Counted from the stretch's first letter, positions 6,566-15,011 are shown. The stretch: 19,345 nucleotides of DNA from DASVRZ01 sp038228695 (GCA_038228695.1 JBBRPA010000057.1:1-19345), one strand, 5' to 3'. A program made the numbers and translations. The notes: generated from the sequence alone by a model not told the origin.

Positions 6566-6572
6566 CTAATAA
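6539..6572. repeat. Imperfect inverted repeat overlapping the feoB stop codon
   Basis: Arms TTATGAGTCC (6539-6548) and GGACTAATAA (6563-6572) pair at nine of ten positions around a 14-nt AT-rich loop. The feoB TAG stop (6568-6566) lies in one arm. No T-tract follows on the minus strand, so it does not look like a classical intrinsic terminator. It may still stabilise or end the feo transcript. Confidence 0.5.
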
Positions 6573-8449
6573 CCCAGGGCGCGTCCAATCTGGTAGAGAG
6601 CCAGCGTAAAGAGATAGGCGAACCCCGTCATATAAAAGAACTGAAAGGCGGGCCAGCGCCAACTGTTAGTCTCGCGTTTGACGACGGCCAGTGTGGCGAT
6701 GCATTGCATGGAAAAGACGAAGAAAACCATGATGCACAACGCCACGAGCGGCGTGAAAACGGGGCGTCCGTCGGGCCAACGATCGTGCAGCAGAGCGACG
6801 CGGAGTGGCTCAGTGTTTTCCTCCGCGCCGTCGATGCTGTAAACGATGCCCATGGTGGAGACGAAAACCTCGCGAGCCGCTTGCGCACCGATCAGGCCGA
6901 TGCCGATTTTCCAATTGAAACCGAGTGGTCGGAGCGCCGGTTCGAGGAAATGCCCAGCGCGTCCTGCAAAACTGCCAGAGAGTCCGGCGTCCGTTTTCGG
7001 AAATGTGGAGACGAACCAGAGCAGGATGCTGAGCCCGAGAATGAGCGTCCCAGCGCGCGTGAGAAAGGCTTTCGCCCGCGAGAGCATGTGTTGGAGCACC
7101 GTGAAGATGCCCGGCAATCGATAGGGCGGAAGCTCCAGCACGAGCGGGGGTGGTTCGCCTCGAAGGAAGGTGCGCTTAAAGACGAGAGCAAAGAAAAACG
7201 CCGCGCCGGTGCCGAGGAGATACATCAACATCATCAGCCCGGCTTTTTCCAAGGCTGTCGCTGTCCCGCCGGGGATCAGGGTGGAAATCATCAGTCCATA
7301 AACCGGCAAACGCGCCGAGCAACTCATGAATGGCGCCACCAAGATCGTCGCCAATCGGTCTCGCGGACTCTCAATCGTCCGCGTCGCCATGATGCCCGGA
7401 ATGGCGCACGCATACGAACTCAGCAGCGGAATAAACGACTTCCCGTGCAACCCCACGCGGCTCATTACCCGGTCCATAATAAACGCCGCTCGCGCCATGT
7501 AGCCGCTGTCTTCGAGCAGGCCGATAAAGAGGAAAAGGATGAGGATTTGCGGAAGGAAAACAAGCACCCCGCCAACGCCGGCGATGATCCCGTCGGTGAA
7601 GAGATCGCGTAAATCTCCCGGCGGCATGGTGGTTTGGATGAAACCGGAGAGCCGGGAAAACATCGCGTCGATGAAGTCCATCGGGATGCTCGCGAAGGTA
7701 AAGATGCTCCAGAACATGAGACCCATTAGGCCAAGGAAAATGACCCAACCCCAGACGTGATGTGTGAGGACGGCGTCGATGCGGTCGGTGCGGTCGGCAA
7801 CGGCGGTGTCGAGATACGTGGTGACGCGGCTCGCGATCGCGGCGATGCGGTCGTAGCGAGCAGCGATGGCCTCCTCCGAAATGTTGGCCGGGTCGGCGAA
7901 ATCGGTGCGTGGGTGGAGATTGGTCTGGACCGGCTGGGAAAGGGCAATGCGAAGGGCGAGCGTGCCGTGGGCGCTGTTTGCGGTGGCAGCGACAACTGGG
8001 CAGCCCAGCTCTTTCGCGAGCAACGCGGTGTCGATTTTTTCCCCTTTGGCGGTGGCCATGTCTTCCATGTTGAGAACGACGATGGTGGGCAGACCGACTT
8101 CGATGACCTGAGTGGCGAGGTAGAGGTTGCGCTCCAGATTCGAGGCGTCGAGCACGCAAATGACGCGTTCGGGCGGCGGCGTGTCGGATTGCAGACCGAG
8201 CAAAGTGTCGCGGGTCACGCGCTCATCGGGCGATTGCGGGACGAGACTGTAAGTGCCGGGCAGATCGATCAGGTCGCGCTTTTCGCCGTGCTGGGTGTAG
8301 AAGGTGCCGATCTTTTTCTCAACCGTAACGCCCGGGTAATTGCCGATCTTTTGGCGCATTCCGGTGAGGGCGTTAAAAATGGTCGTCTTGCCGCAGTTCG
8401 GGTTGCCGACGAGGGCGAAGGTGATGGTTTTCGAGGCGACGTCAGCCAT
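6566..8449 (-). CDS. feoB: Ferrous iron transport protein B
   Basis: This is a complete FeoB of about 627 residues that carries Fe(II) across the inner membrane. Its N-terminal G domain shows G1 GNPNCGKTT (15-23), G2 in GNYPGVTVE, G3 DLPG (62-65), G4 NMED (126-129) and G5 near VVAATANSA. The C-terminal membrane part has the two gate regions, including SSYACAIPGIMATRTI and its later counterpart around GAQAAREVFVSTMG. The chosen start, ATG 8449-8447, overlaps the feoA stop (ATGGCTGA), which indicates translational coupling; a TTG seven codons upstream is less likely. The protein is at the short end of the family. It ends a feoA-feoA-feoB operon. Confidence 0.96.
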   Translation of the reverse strand: MADVASKTITFALVGNPNCGKTTIFNALTGMRQKIGNYPGVTVEKKIGTFYTQHGEKRDLIDLPGTYSLVPQSPDERVTRDTLLGLQSDTPPPERVICVLDASNLERNLYLATQVIEVGLPTIVVLNMEDMATAKGEKIDTALLAKELGCPVVAATANSAHGTLALRIALSQPVQTNLHPRTDFADPANISEEAIAARYDRIAAIASRVTTYLDTAVADRTDRIDAVLTHHVWGWVIFLGLMGLMFWSIFTFASIPMDFIDAMFSRLSGFIQTTMPPGDLRDLFTDGIIAGVGGVLVFLPQILILFLFIGLLEDSGYMARAAFIMDRVMSRVGLHGKSFIPLLSSYACAIPGIMATRTIESPRDRLATILVAPFMSCSARLPVYGLMISTLIPGGTATALEKAGLMMLMYLLGTGAAFFFALVFKRTFLRGEPPPLVLELPPYRLPGIFTVLQHMLSRAKAFLTRAGTLILGLSILLWFVSTFPKTDAGLSGSFAGRAGHFLEPALRPLGFNWKIGIGLIGAQAAREVFVSTMGIVYSIDGAEENTEPLRVALLHDRWPDGRPVFTPLVALCIMVFFVFSMQCIATLAVVKRETNSWRWPAFQFFYMTGFAYLFTLALYQIGRALGY

Positions 8450-8750
8450 TTGCGGAAACGTGTGGCTCAACCTGGATCAACTCGGCTTCGTGGCGTCGGA
8501 GGGACAGTTTGTAACCGCGCAACTCGATCTCGAGCGGGTCGCCGAGCGGGGCCCAGCGGATGAATTTGACCTTTGTTCCTGGCAGCAGGCCCATTTCGCG
8601 GAGGCGTTTGGTGCGTTCCAAGTCACCGGAAAATGCCAGCACTTGAGCGGTTTGACCGGGCGTTAGGTCGGAAAGCAAGGTGGGTGTCGCGTCCACAAAT
8701 GGCAGGCTCGGGGAACGATCAAGCCCGGCGCTTGTTTGCGGGCAAGGCAC
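8442..8750 (-). CDS. feoA: FeoA-domain protein (second of two)
   Basis: The protein has an SH3-like FeoA domain: TLLSDLTPGQTAQVLAFSGD, then TKRLREMGLLPGTKVKFIR and DPLEIELRGYKLSLRRHEAELI. FeoA proteins assist FeoB on the cytoplasmic side. The open frame begins at GTG 8750 and overlaps the upstream feoA by 32 nt. GTG 8696 would give an 84-residue protein closer to typical FeoA size and leave a 22-nt gap, so the start is uncertain. The stop overlaps the feoB start by eight bases. Unlike its upstream neighbour it has almost no cysteines. Confidence 0.92.
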   Translation of the reverse strand: MPCPQTSAGLDRSPSLPFVDATPTLLSDLTPGQTAQVLAFSGDLERTKRLREMGLLPGTKVKFIRWAPLGDPLEIELRGYKLSLRRHEAELIQVEPHVSANG

Positions 8751-9012
8751 TAGTTTCCACTGGCCGGAGAAGGATGCAATTTCCTAGGTCGCGACTCAGC
8801 GCCAGGCGCACGCCGCAGACTTGGCAGATCAGATTCTTGCCGGAGGAAAGTTTGATTACTTGGGCGGATTCGCAGAAACCCATTTCTCGAAGTCGTTGGC
8901 AAACCTCCGGGGCGGAGTTGAGCGCATGCAGTTGCATCTTCTTACCCACGGGCGCCGTGAGCAAAGTCGTCGCCTCAAGGGGACGGATGGCTGGGCTGCG
9001 GTGCGATTCCAC
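8719..9012 (-). CDS. feoA: FeoA-domain protein (first of two), cysteine-rich
   Basis: The 97-residue protein has the FeoA pattern APVGKKMQLHAL, VCQRLREMGFCESAQVIKL, then LICQVCGVRLALSRDLGNCILL. It starts at GTG 9012 and leads the feo operon. It carries five cysteines, including a CxxC (CQVC) where typical FeoA proteins have none, suggesting metal or redox sensing; that role is inference. Having two separate FeoA proteins before FeoB is known from other phyla. Confidence 0.9.
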   Translation of the reverse strand: MESHRSPAIRPLEATTLLTAPVGKKMQLHALNSAPEVCQRLREMGFCESAQVIKLSSGKNLICQVCGVRLALSRDLGNCILLRPVETSALPANKRRA

Positions 9013-9251
9013 ATCGGCAGGATGGCCTTATTGAGATCAAGTCGCAAGTCAAATTTTCGAGAGATGTCGATGGGTTTTTCCGGCGGTTGCAAACCGCTGC
9101 CCCTAGCTGCTCGCTGTAAAGTTTGAATTTATCTGGACATTTGCCCCTCTTCCAAAAAGAATGTCAGAAATCCGTATCGAATTACTCCGTGTGAGATCGA
9201 GCATTCTGGGTCTTGCTGTCTGCAATTTCTTTGCTGTTTAAAAAACACAAA

Positions 9252-9968
9252 ATGAAAACTCAAATCTTTAAAACAATCCCCTTGGGCTTCAGCGTATTCG
9301 CTGGCGCACTCACAAGCATGGCACTCACTTCATCCGTCTGGGCTTTTGCCGACATGAACAGCTCCAACCTCCCACCCAGTGGCAATGATATCAACGGCGT
9401 TTCCACGGGGTATAGCAGCTCTCAACAATCGAACTTTTTCGCGGGGAACGTGAAACTCGGAGCCCGCACGTACGATCAGTTTACCCAGAGTTTTCCTCCA
9501 CCTGCGGGTTTGAATGTCGTTTCGCACAGCTTCGGCCTGACGGTTGCGGGCACGTATAGCCTTGATAGCGGTAACACGTTCTTACCGTTTTCCGCTCCTG
9601 CCAACAGTACCTGGAGAATTACCGGCAACGGCGGGGCTGGCACCGGAACTTTCGACGCCGAAATGCTCCAACTCGACGTGTCGGGCGGCAACCTGCCGGC
9701 AGGTTTGATGTTCCGCGAAAGCCCAACGCGTCAATCGCTAGGTCAGACGACTATTACCACCATCAGCGGTGGTAACTTCCGGATCGACAGCTTCTTCGAC
9801 GTTTTTACGGAGCTTACGATCGATGGCGGCGCAACGTGGAGTCCGGATACTACTGGCCCGACCAGCGTGACACTTGGCTCAGTGCCGGAACCCTCGACTT
9901 ACGCATTGCTGGGTGTGGGAATGCTCGGATTGCTCGTCTGGCAGGGGAAAAAGAGAGTCGCTGCCTAG
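9252..9968 (+). CDS. PEP-CTERM sorting domain protein
   Basis: From ATG 9252 (MKTQIFKTIPLGF) the protein has 238 residues. A signal peptide is cleaved probably after SSVWA, and the C-terminus is VPEPSTYALLGVGMLGLLVW followed by the basic QGKKRVAA, a textbook PEP-CTERM. The mature region is rich in Ser, Thr and Gly with regular beta-strand patterns and no recognised domain. It is expected to be exported and processed by an exosortase. The longer open frame from TTG 9213 is unlikely. It is divergent from feoA, with 239 nt between the starts for both promoters. Confidence 0.88.
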   Translation: MKTQIFKTIPLGFSVFAGALTSMALTSSVWAFADMNSSNLPPSGNDINGVSTGYSSSQQSNFFAGNVKLGARTYDQFTQSFPPPAGLNVVSHSFGLTVAGTYSLDSGNTFLPFSAPANSTWRITGNGGAGTGTFDAEMLQLDVSGGNLPAGLMFRESPTRQSLGQTTITTISGGNFRIDSFFDVFTELTIDGGATWSPDTTGPTSVTLGSVPEPSTYALLGVGMLGLLVWQGKKRVAA

Positions 9969-9996
9969 CTCAAAGCCCCTTTTCCAAAAATAAAAG

Positions 9997-10989
9997 TCAT
10001 TTTTTCACTTCGTTGGGCGACGATACGCCCGCAAGAAAATCGGCGACGTTGCCCAAGGTGGTCTCGGAGATGTTCGTCATGGCGGTTTTGGTGAAAAAAG
10101 CTTGGTGCGAGGTGACGAGAACGTTAGGAAAAGTTAGCAGGCGCTGCAGGGTGTCGTCTTGGATGATTTCTCCGCTGAGGTCTTGGAAAAAGACTTCCGC
10201 TTCCTGCTCGTAAACGTCGAGCCCGACGTAGCCGACTTGGCCGCTTTTTAGTGCGGCGATCAAGGCGTCCGCATCGACGAGGGCGCCGCGGCTGGTATTG
10301 ATGAGCATGACGCCGCGCTTCATCTGGGCGAGGGATTTTTCGTCGATGAGGTGGAAGGATTCGTGCGTGAGCGGCAGGTGCAGGCTGATGATGTCGGACT
10401 CGGCGAGAAGCGTGTCGAGCGGGACGTAGGTTCCGCCCGCTTGGGTGAAGGCGTCGTTGGGATACGGATCGTGGCCGAGGATTTTGCAACCCATGGCGTG
10501 GAGCGGAATCGCGGTGAGCTGGCCGATTTTGCCGGTGCCGACGATGCCGACGGTGGAGCTGTGCAGGTCGAAGCCGAGGAGGCCGTCGATCGAGAAATTG
10601 CCCTCGCGGACGCGGTTGAAGGCGCGGTGCGTTTTCCGATTGAGCGTGAGGATGAGCGCAATCGTGTGCTCAGCCACCGCGTAAGGCGAGTAGCTCGGGA
10701 CGCGGCGGACGCTGAAGTCCAGGCGCGCGGAGGCCGCGAGATCGACGTTATTGAAACCGGCGCAGCGCAACAAAATCAGCCTCGTGCCTTGCGCTGCTAA
10801 CACCTCCAAGGCAGCCGCATCGACGGTGTCATTTACAAAAACGCAGACCGCCTCGCACCCGTGAGCCAAGATCGCCGTCGATTCCATCAAGTGCTCCTCG
10901 AAAAACGAAATCGCGTGGCCCTTTTCCGCGTTGGCCGCCTCCAAGAACTCTCGGTCGTAGGGTTTCGTGCTGAAAACGGCGATCTTCAT
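9997..10989 (-). CDS. ldhA: D-lactate dehydrogenase / D-2-hydroxyacid dehydrogenase
   Basis: The 330-residue protein opens with MKIAVFSTKPYDREFL, typical of fermentative LdhA, which reduces pyruvate to D-lactate with NADH. The Rossmann dinucleotide motif is GIVGTGKIGQ. The catalytic neighbourhood shows NTSRGALVDADAL, GLDVYEQEAEVFF and the His in VTSHQAFFT. The start is ATG 10989; ATG 10998, three codons upstream, overlaps the stop of the MOSC gene (ATGA) and is equally possible. Either way the gene is tightly coupled to its upstream neighbour. The open frame extends further upstream to 11133, but that part is the MOSC gene in another frame. Confidence 0.93.
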   Translation of the reverse strand: MKIAVFSTKPYDREFLEAANAEKGHAISFFEEHLMESTAILAHGCEAVCVFVNDTVDAAALEVLAAQGTRLILLRCAGFNNVDLAASARLDFSVRRVPSYSPYAVAEHTIALILTLNRKTHRAFNRVREGNFSIDGLLGFDLHSSTVGIVGTGKIGQLTAIPLHAMGCKILGHDPYPNDAFTQAGGTYVPLDTLLAESDIISLHLPLTHESFHLIDEKSLAQMKRGVMLINTSRGALVDADALIAALKSGQVGYVGLDVYEQEAEVFFQDLSGEIIQDDTLQRLLTFPNVLVTSHQAFFTKTAMTNISETTLGNVADFLAGVSSPNEVKK

Positions 10990-10994
10990 CCTTT

Positions 10995-11495
10995 TCATCC
11001 GCAAACGAAGACGTGCAAATCGGCAGGCCCTTTGCGCAGCGGTCCGGTGCTTAGAATCCGCGCCCGCAGTCCGCCCCGACCTTCCAAAGCCGTCCGCGCT
11101 CCGTCGCCGATGACGCGATTCATCCAGTCGCACGGTCGCGCCTCCTCGGTCCCGGCAAACCGCACGCCCTGAACCTCAAACTCCGATCCGATCAACTCAT
11201 TCAGATCGAGGCCGGAAGTAATGATATTTCGCCGAAACACCCACGGCTCCAGATTTTTCTGGGGAAACACCTGCCGCATCTCCAAAAACGTCTCCCAGGC
11301 AAAAAACGTGATCTGCCCTTTGTAATCCGGTTTATGATCGAAATAGCGGTCGCCCACGATGCCACTGCCCGCCTCGCAGACGATTCCATCGAGATCCTCC
11401 ATGACAGATTCCCCGGGCTCGCCTCCGTGGTGGCCCACGAAATTGTGCTGCGGTGAAATGAACAGATGCTTGAGCGCCGGTCTTTCGCTATTCAT
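10995..11495 (-). CDS. MOSC-domain protein
   Basis: From ATG 11495 (MNSERPALKHLFISP) the protein has 166 residues and the pattern of a stand-alone MOSC domain: GIVCEAGSGIVGDRYF, PWVFRRNIITSGLDLNELIG, and GTEEARPCDWMN with a conserved-type cysteine. MOSC domains are the C-terminal module of molybdenum-cofactor sulfurases and bind or transfer sulfur around the cofactor. The neighbouring, divergent mobA supports a molybdenum-cofactor role. The open frame runs on to 11786, but that part is antisense to mobA and not real. The gene stop overlaps the start region of the lactate dehydrogenase. Confidence 0.85.
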   Translation of the reverse strand: MNSERPALKHLFISPQHNFVGHHGGEPGESVMEDLDGIVCEAGSGIVGDRYFDHKPDYKGQITFFAWETFLEMRQVFPQKNLEPWVFRRNIITSGLDLNELIGSEFEVQGVRFAGTEEARPCDWMNRVIGDGARTALEGRGGLRARILSTGPLRKGPADLHVFVCG

Positions 11496-11504
11496 GAGAA
11501 AACT

Positions 11505-12137
11505 ATGAGCGAAACCCGCTGCCTTGTCGATCATCCGTTCTCCGCCGTTTTGCTGGCTGGCGGCCGATCCTCGCGGATGGGTTTCGACAAATCGGCGATT
11601 GAAATCAACGGTCAACCTCTCTGGCGGCGGCAGCTCGAGCTTTTGCAAAAACTGAACCCGACCGAGTTGCTCATCTCCGGCCCGAAAAACGGTCCGTGGC
11701 TGGGAAGTGGCGTCACGGTGCGGGAAGACCTCTTCCCGGACTCCGGCCCAATGGGTGCGCTGACTGGGATCCTGCCGCATATTCAAACGGAGCGCCTTCT
11801 CGTTCTAGCGGTGGATCTTCCGTTGATGACCGCCGATTTTCTGGTCCGCTTGCTGCAGCATTCGTCGGCGGCGGTTCCCCGCTTGGACGACTATTTTGAG
11901 CCGCTCGCCGCCGTTTACGCGCGGTCTGATTCATCGCGACTCGAGCAATTTTTCCAAACGGGCGAACGCAGTTTGCAGAATTGTCTGCGCGCCTCCGTCT
12001 TGGACGGGAAAACGGCGGTCTATCCGGTGCGGGAGGGGGAGCGGGGTTTATTTGCCAACTTCAACGACCCCGAAGCGATCCGCGAACTCCTAACATTCGG
12101 CCCGAAAATAGAATCAGCCCGGCTGCTCCCTAATTGA
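11505..12137 (+). CDS. mobA: Molybdenum cofactor guanylyltransferase
   Basis: The 210-residue protein has the MobA signature AVLLAGGRSSRMGFDKSAIE near residue 14, the G-rich loop PDSGPMGALTG, and the metal-binding AVDLPLM. It transfers GMP from GTP to molybdopterin-molybdenum in the cytoplasm. The C-terminal FANFNDPEAI matches the usual N.NTPED region. ATG 11505 gives MSETRC; an ATG at 11466 would overlap the divergent MOSC gene. Start codons of the two genes are separated by only 9 nt. Confidence 0.92.
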   Translation: MSETRCLVDHPFSAVLLAGGRSSRMGFDKSAIEINGQPLWRRQLELLQKLNPTELLISGPKNGPWLGSGVTVREDLFPDSGPMGALTGILPHIQTERLLVLAVDLPLMTADFLVRLLQHSSAAVPRLDDYFEPLAAVYARSDSSRLEQFFQTGERSLQNCLRASVLDGKTAVYPVREGERGLFANFNDPEAIRELLTFGPKIESARLLPN

Positions 12138-12342
12138 AAAGCTCTCCCCCAAGAGCGTTCCCAATTTAAACCCTTGCAGCCGGACTGTTCTTTGATTTTG
12201 TCCTACCCAAAATAAGGACATCTCCCCTTTAGCACCTGCCATGCCAACCTGTAAATTTCTCAAAACTTTTAAAATCTCCCTCGCGAATGCGAATCTCGGC
12301 CTTCGCTCATTCCCTCTCATCGGCAAAAAGGCGACAACACAC

Positions 12343-12369
12343 TTGCGTGCCCTATCCTTGGTGTATAAA
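12343..12369 (+). promoter_or_regulatory. Candidate promoter for the vanZ-like/ligA pair
   Basis: TTGCGT (12343-12348) and TATAAA (12364-12369) are 15 nt apart, placing transcription start near 12376, about 20 nt before GTG 12397. An overlapping alternative is TTGGTG (12358-12363) with TATTCT (12380-12385) at 16 nt. The rest of the 259-nt gap after mobA shows no gene or clear structured RNA. Confidence 0.3.
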
Positions 12370-12396
12370 AAGCAACAGCTATTCTAGTCCCATCCC

Positions 12397-12846
12397 GTGC
12401 GCTGCTCTTTTTTTTCCTCAATCCTCCGCATTTCCGCAGGCGTCGCTTGGTGCGCGGTCGTCGGTTGGGCCCTCGGGATTAGTTATCTTTCCTCGCTGAC
12501 CCCGGCCGAACTCCAGATCGTGCCCTCGGAGCTACTGGCGTCCGACAAACTGGTTCACGCCATCGCCTTTGCCACCGGGGGCTTTCTGCTCGCTCTCGCT
12601 CTTCGCCGAACTTGTTCGTGGACGGGATGGAAATCGTTCGCCGCGATTGTTGTTGGGATCGGGCTTTTCGGAGCGTTCGACGAGTTGCATCAACTCTTCA
12701 CGCCCGGAAGATCGGGAGCGGATTTCTACGACTGGGTGGCGGATATGACTGGCGCAATTTTCGCCGCGACGATTTATTGTTGGCGGCATGGCAGACCTGT
12801 TCCTAACTCCGCAACAAGCGCAAAAACGGATCCTCCAACTCCGTAG
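12397..12846 (+). CDS. VanZ-like family membrane protein
   Basis: The 149-residue protein has four hydrophobic segments and the VanZ-like pattern: DKLVHAIAFATGGFLLA in the middle, and FDELHQLFTPGRSGADFYDW before the last helix, with the acidic and histidine residues the family keeps. VanZ gives low-level teicoplanin resistance in enterococci; the role of the many small relatives is unknown. The start is GTG 12397. Its last 59 nt overlap the start of ligA, so the two are likely co-transcribed. Confidence 0.82.
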   Translation: MRCSFFSSILRISAGVAWCAVVGWALGISYLSSLTPAELQIVPSELLASDKLVHAIAFATGGFLLALALRRTCSWTGWKSFAAIVVGIGLFGAFDELHQLFTPGRSGADFYDWVADMTGAIFAATIYCWRHGRPVPNSATSAKTDPPTP

Positions 12847-14839
12847 CCAGATCGAGGAATACAACCGCCTCTATTACGAGGAAGCGACATCGGCGGTGAG
12901 CGATCTGGAGTTCGACGCTTTGCTCCGCGAGTTGGCTGACTTGGAGCGCGCTCATCCCGAGTTGGCGGTCGAGCATTCTCCCACGAAACGCGTTGGAGGA
13001 AAGGCGCTCGAGGGTTTCCAGCAAGTGACGCATCTCGCCCCGATGCTCAGCCTCGACAACACCTATTCCGAGACCGAGGCGGTGGAATTTTTCGAGCGCA
13101 TGCAACGATTGCTCCCCGGCGAAACCATTCCCGTCGTGATTGAGCCGAAAGTCGATGGCGTCGCCATCACGCTGATCTATCGCGACGGCCGACTCGAACG
13201 CGCCGCGACGCGCGGAGACGGGCGGGTGGGGGACGATGTCACGCGGAACATCCTAACCATCGATTCCGTCCCGCTCTCGCTGGCCGGGGACGCTCCCGTC
13301 TTGGTGGAAATTCGCGGCGAAGTTTATCTCTCGCGAAAGGAGTTTCTCGCGCTCAATACTGCTCAGGAAAAGCTCGGCAAACCGCTCTTCGCCAACCCTC
13401 GCAACACCGCCGCTGGATCGCTCAAGCAACTGGACCCCGAACTCGTTCGGCAGCGTAATCTTTCCATTCTCCTCTACGGCACGGGCGCGCTGGAGGGCCT
13501 GAATCTAACAACTCATTCTGCGGTCATGACGCGCGTCGCAAAATGGGGCCTGCCAGTGAGCGCGTGGACCCGCACCGCCAATTCCCCCGAGTCGATGGTC
13601 GAGGCGATCCGCGAACTCGACACCGTGCGCAAAACCTTTCCCTACGACACCGACGGCGCGGTCATCAAGGTCGATTCCTTTGAGCAACGCGCGCGTCTTG
13701 GGTTTACGAGCAAAGCTCCACGCTGGGCTATGGCCTTCAAATACGCTGCCGAAAAAGCGGAGACCAAATTGTTAGACATCCAAGTGCAAGTCGGCCGCAC
13801 CGGTGCGCTCACCCCCGTGGCGCATCTCGAACCTGTTGTCGTCAGCGGCAGTCGCGTCGCCCGCGCGACTTTGCATAACGAAGAGGAAATCGCCCGCAAA
13901 GACATCCGCATCGGCGACACTGTCATCATCGAAAAGGCGGGCGAGGTTATCCCGGCGGTGGTCGAGGTTAGAAAAGATCTACGCACGGGCAGAGAAACTG
14001 TCTTCGCCATGCCCGACCACTGTCCAGCCTGCGGTTCGGAGGTTCATCGCGACCCGGATCAAGTCGCCGTGCGTTGCGTCAATAGCAATTGCCCCGCCCA
14101 GTTGCGCCGGAAGCTGGAGCATTTCGCCTCGCGCGGCGCGATGGACATCGAGGGCCTCGGCGAAATGATGGTCGAACAGCTTGTCGCCGCCCATCTCGTC
14201 CATACCCTCACTGATATTTACCGGCTCGATACGGAGAAGTTAGCAACCCTCGAGCGCATGGGGGAAAAGAGCATCGCCAATTTGTTAGCTGGCATTGAGG
14301 ACAGCAAGAAACGCCCGCTCTGGCGACTCATCTTCGGCCTCGGCATCCTTCACGTCGGTGCCACTGCCGCGCGTTCGCTCGCAGGCAGCTTCACTAGTTT
14401 GCGTGAAATGATGTCTGCCAGCGTCGAACGTTTGCAGGCCATCGACGACATCGGCGAAATCATGGCCGCGAGCATCGTCCAGTTCTGTGCCGAAGCGCAC
14501 AACCTCGCCCTGATTGGTGAACTTGAAACATTTGGCCTTAACTTCACCGGCGACGCCACCGAATCCGCCTCCACCCAGCTCGCTGGCCTGACCTTCGTCC
14601 TCACCGGCAGCCTCAGCCAGCCGCGCGAAGTTTTCGAAGAAATGATCCGCGCCGCTGGGGGAAAAACCAGCGGCAGCGTCAGCAAAAAAACCAGCTACTT
14701 AGTAGCCGGCGAGGAAGCGGGCAGCAAACTGACCAAAGCGGAATCGCTAGGGGTGAAAGTGTTGGACGAAACCGGATTGTTGAAATTGTTAGGAGGAGGG
14801 ACCTTCGTCGCCGAACCGAAAAGTGACGAGCCGTCTTAG
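12788..14839 (+). CDS. ligA: NAD+-dependent DNA ligase
   Basis: The 683-residue protein has the full LigA architecture. Domain Ia shows EYNRLYYEEATSAVSD, binding NAD+. The adenylation domain holds the catalytic K121 in EPKVDG and later NPRNTAAGSLKQLD. An OB fold follows, then a zinc finger with C412, C415, C430 and C435, helix-hairpin-helix motifs (GLGEMMVEQL and FGLGILHVG regions), and a C-terminal BRCT domain from about residue 598 (LAGLTFVLTGSL). It seals nicks in replication and repair. ATG 12788 lies inside the vanZ-like gene. All expected catalytic elements are present. Confidence 0.97.
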   Translation: MADLFLTPQQAQKRILQLRSQIEEYNRLYYEEATSAVSDLEFDALLRELADLERAHPELAVEHSPTKRVGGKALEGFQQVTHLAPMLSLDNTYSETEAVEFFERMQRLLPGETIPVVIEPKVDGVAITLIYRDGRLERAATRGDGRVGDDVTRNILTIDSVPLSLAGDAPVLVEIRGEVYLSRKEFLALNTAQEKLGKPLFANPRNTAAGSLKQLDPELVRQRNLSILLYGTGALEGLNLTTHSAVMTRVAKWGLPVSAWTRTANSPESMVEAIRELDTVRKTFPYDTDGAVIKVDSFEQRARLGFTSKAPRWAMAFKYAAEKAETKLLDIQVQVGRTGALTPVAHLEPVVVSGSRVARATLHNEEEIARKDIRIGDTVIIEKAGEVIPAVVEVRKDLRTGRETVFAMPDHCPACGSEVHRDPDQVAVRCVNSNCPAQLRRKLEHFASRGAMDIEGLGEMMVEQLVAAHLVHTLTDIYRLDTEKLATLERMGEKSIANLLAGIEDSKKRPLWRLIFGLGILHVGATAARSLAGSFTSLREMMSASVERLQAIDDIGEIMAASIVQFCAEAHNLALIGELETFGLNFTGDATESASTQLAGLTFVLTGSLSQPREVFEEMIRAAGGKTSGSVSKKTSYLVAGEEAGSKLTKAESLGVKVLDETGLLKLLGGGTFVAEPKSDEPS

Positions 14840-14939
14840 AAAACTTTCGCCGTTTCCACTTCTTCAACTGGGAGATGCGAGATAGTTCGAAATTCCATCC
14901 CAAACAGACAGGGAATACACTCGGCGTCAGTGGAGAAGA

Positions 14940-15011
14940 TGGGTTGGGAGGGATTTGAACCCTCAACCAACGCCTTAAAAGGGCGCTGCTCTACCATTGA
15001 GCTACCAACCC
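14940..15011 (-). tRNA. tRNA-Lys (anticodon UUU)
   Basis: The minus strand folds as a 72-nt cloverleaf. The acceptor arms are GGGTTGG and CCAACCC with discriminator A. The D arm is GCTC/GAGC. The anticodon stem GCGCC/GGCGT has loop CTTTTAA (anticodon TTT). A 5-nt variable loop precedes the T arm GAGGG-TTCAAAT-CCCTC. The CCA end is not encoded. It lies tail-to-tail with ligA. Confidence 0.95.

Noticed and set aside
6432..6662. N-terminal extension of the LolC/E open frame to 6662
   Set aside because: It overlaps the end of feoB, has no permease character, and the family-typical N-terminus begins at TTG 6431.
7371..8159. Minus-strand open frame rich in Arg and His inside feoB
   Set aside because: Out-of-frame shadow of feoB with an unnatural composition.
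9031..9052. TTGA...TCAA imperfect palindrome with an ACTTG direct repeat just upstream of feoA, considered as a Fur or DtxR-type operator
   Set aside because: The match to known iron-regulator boxes is too weak, and no -10 element could be placed with it.
11496..11786. Upstream part of the open frame that contains the MOSC gene
   Set aside because: It lies antisense to mobA and shows no MOSC similarity; the domain starts at ATG 11495.
12114..12326. Minus-strand open frame of 70 codons in the mobA-vanZ gap
   Set aside because: No domain, no start context, and it runs into the 3' end of mobA; treated as chance.
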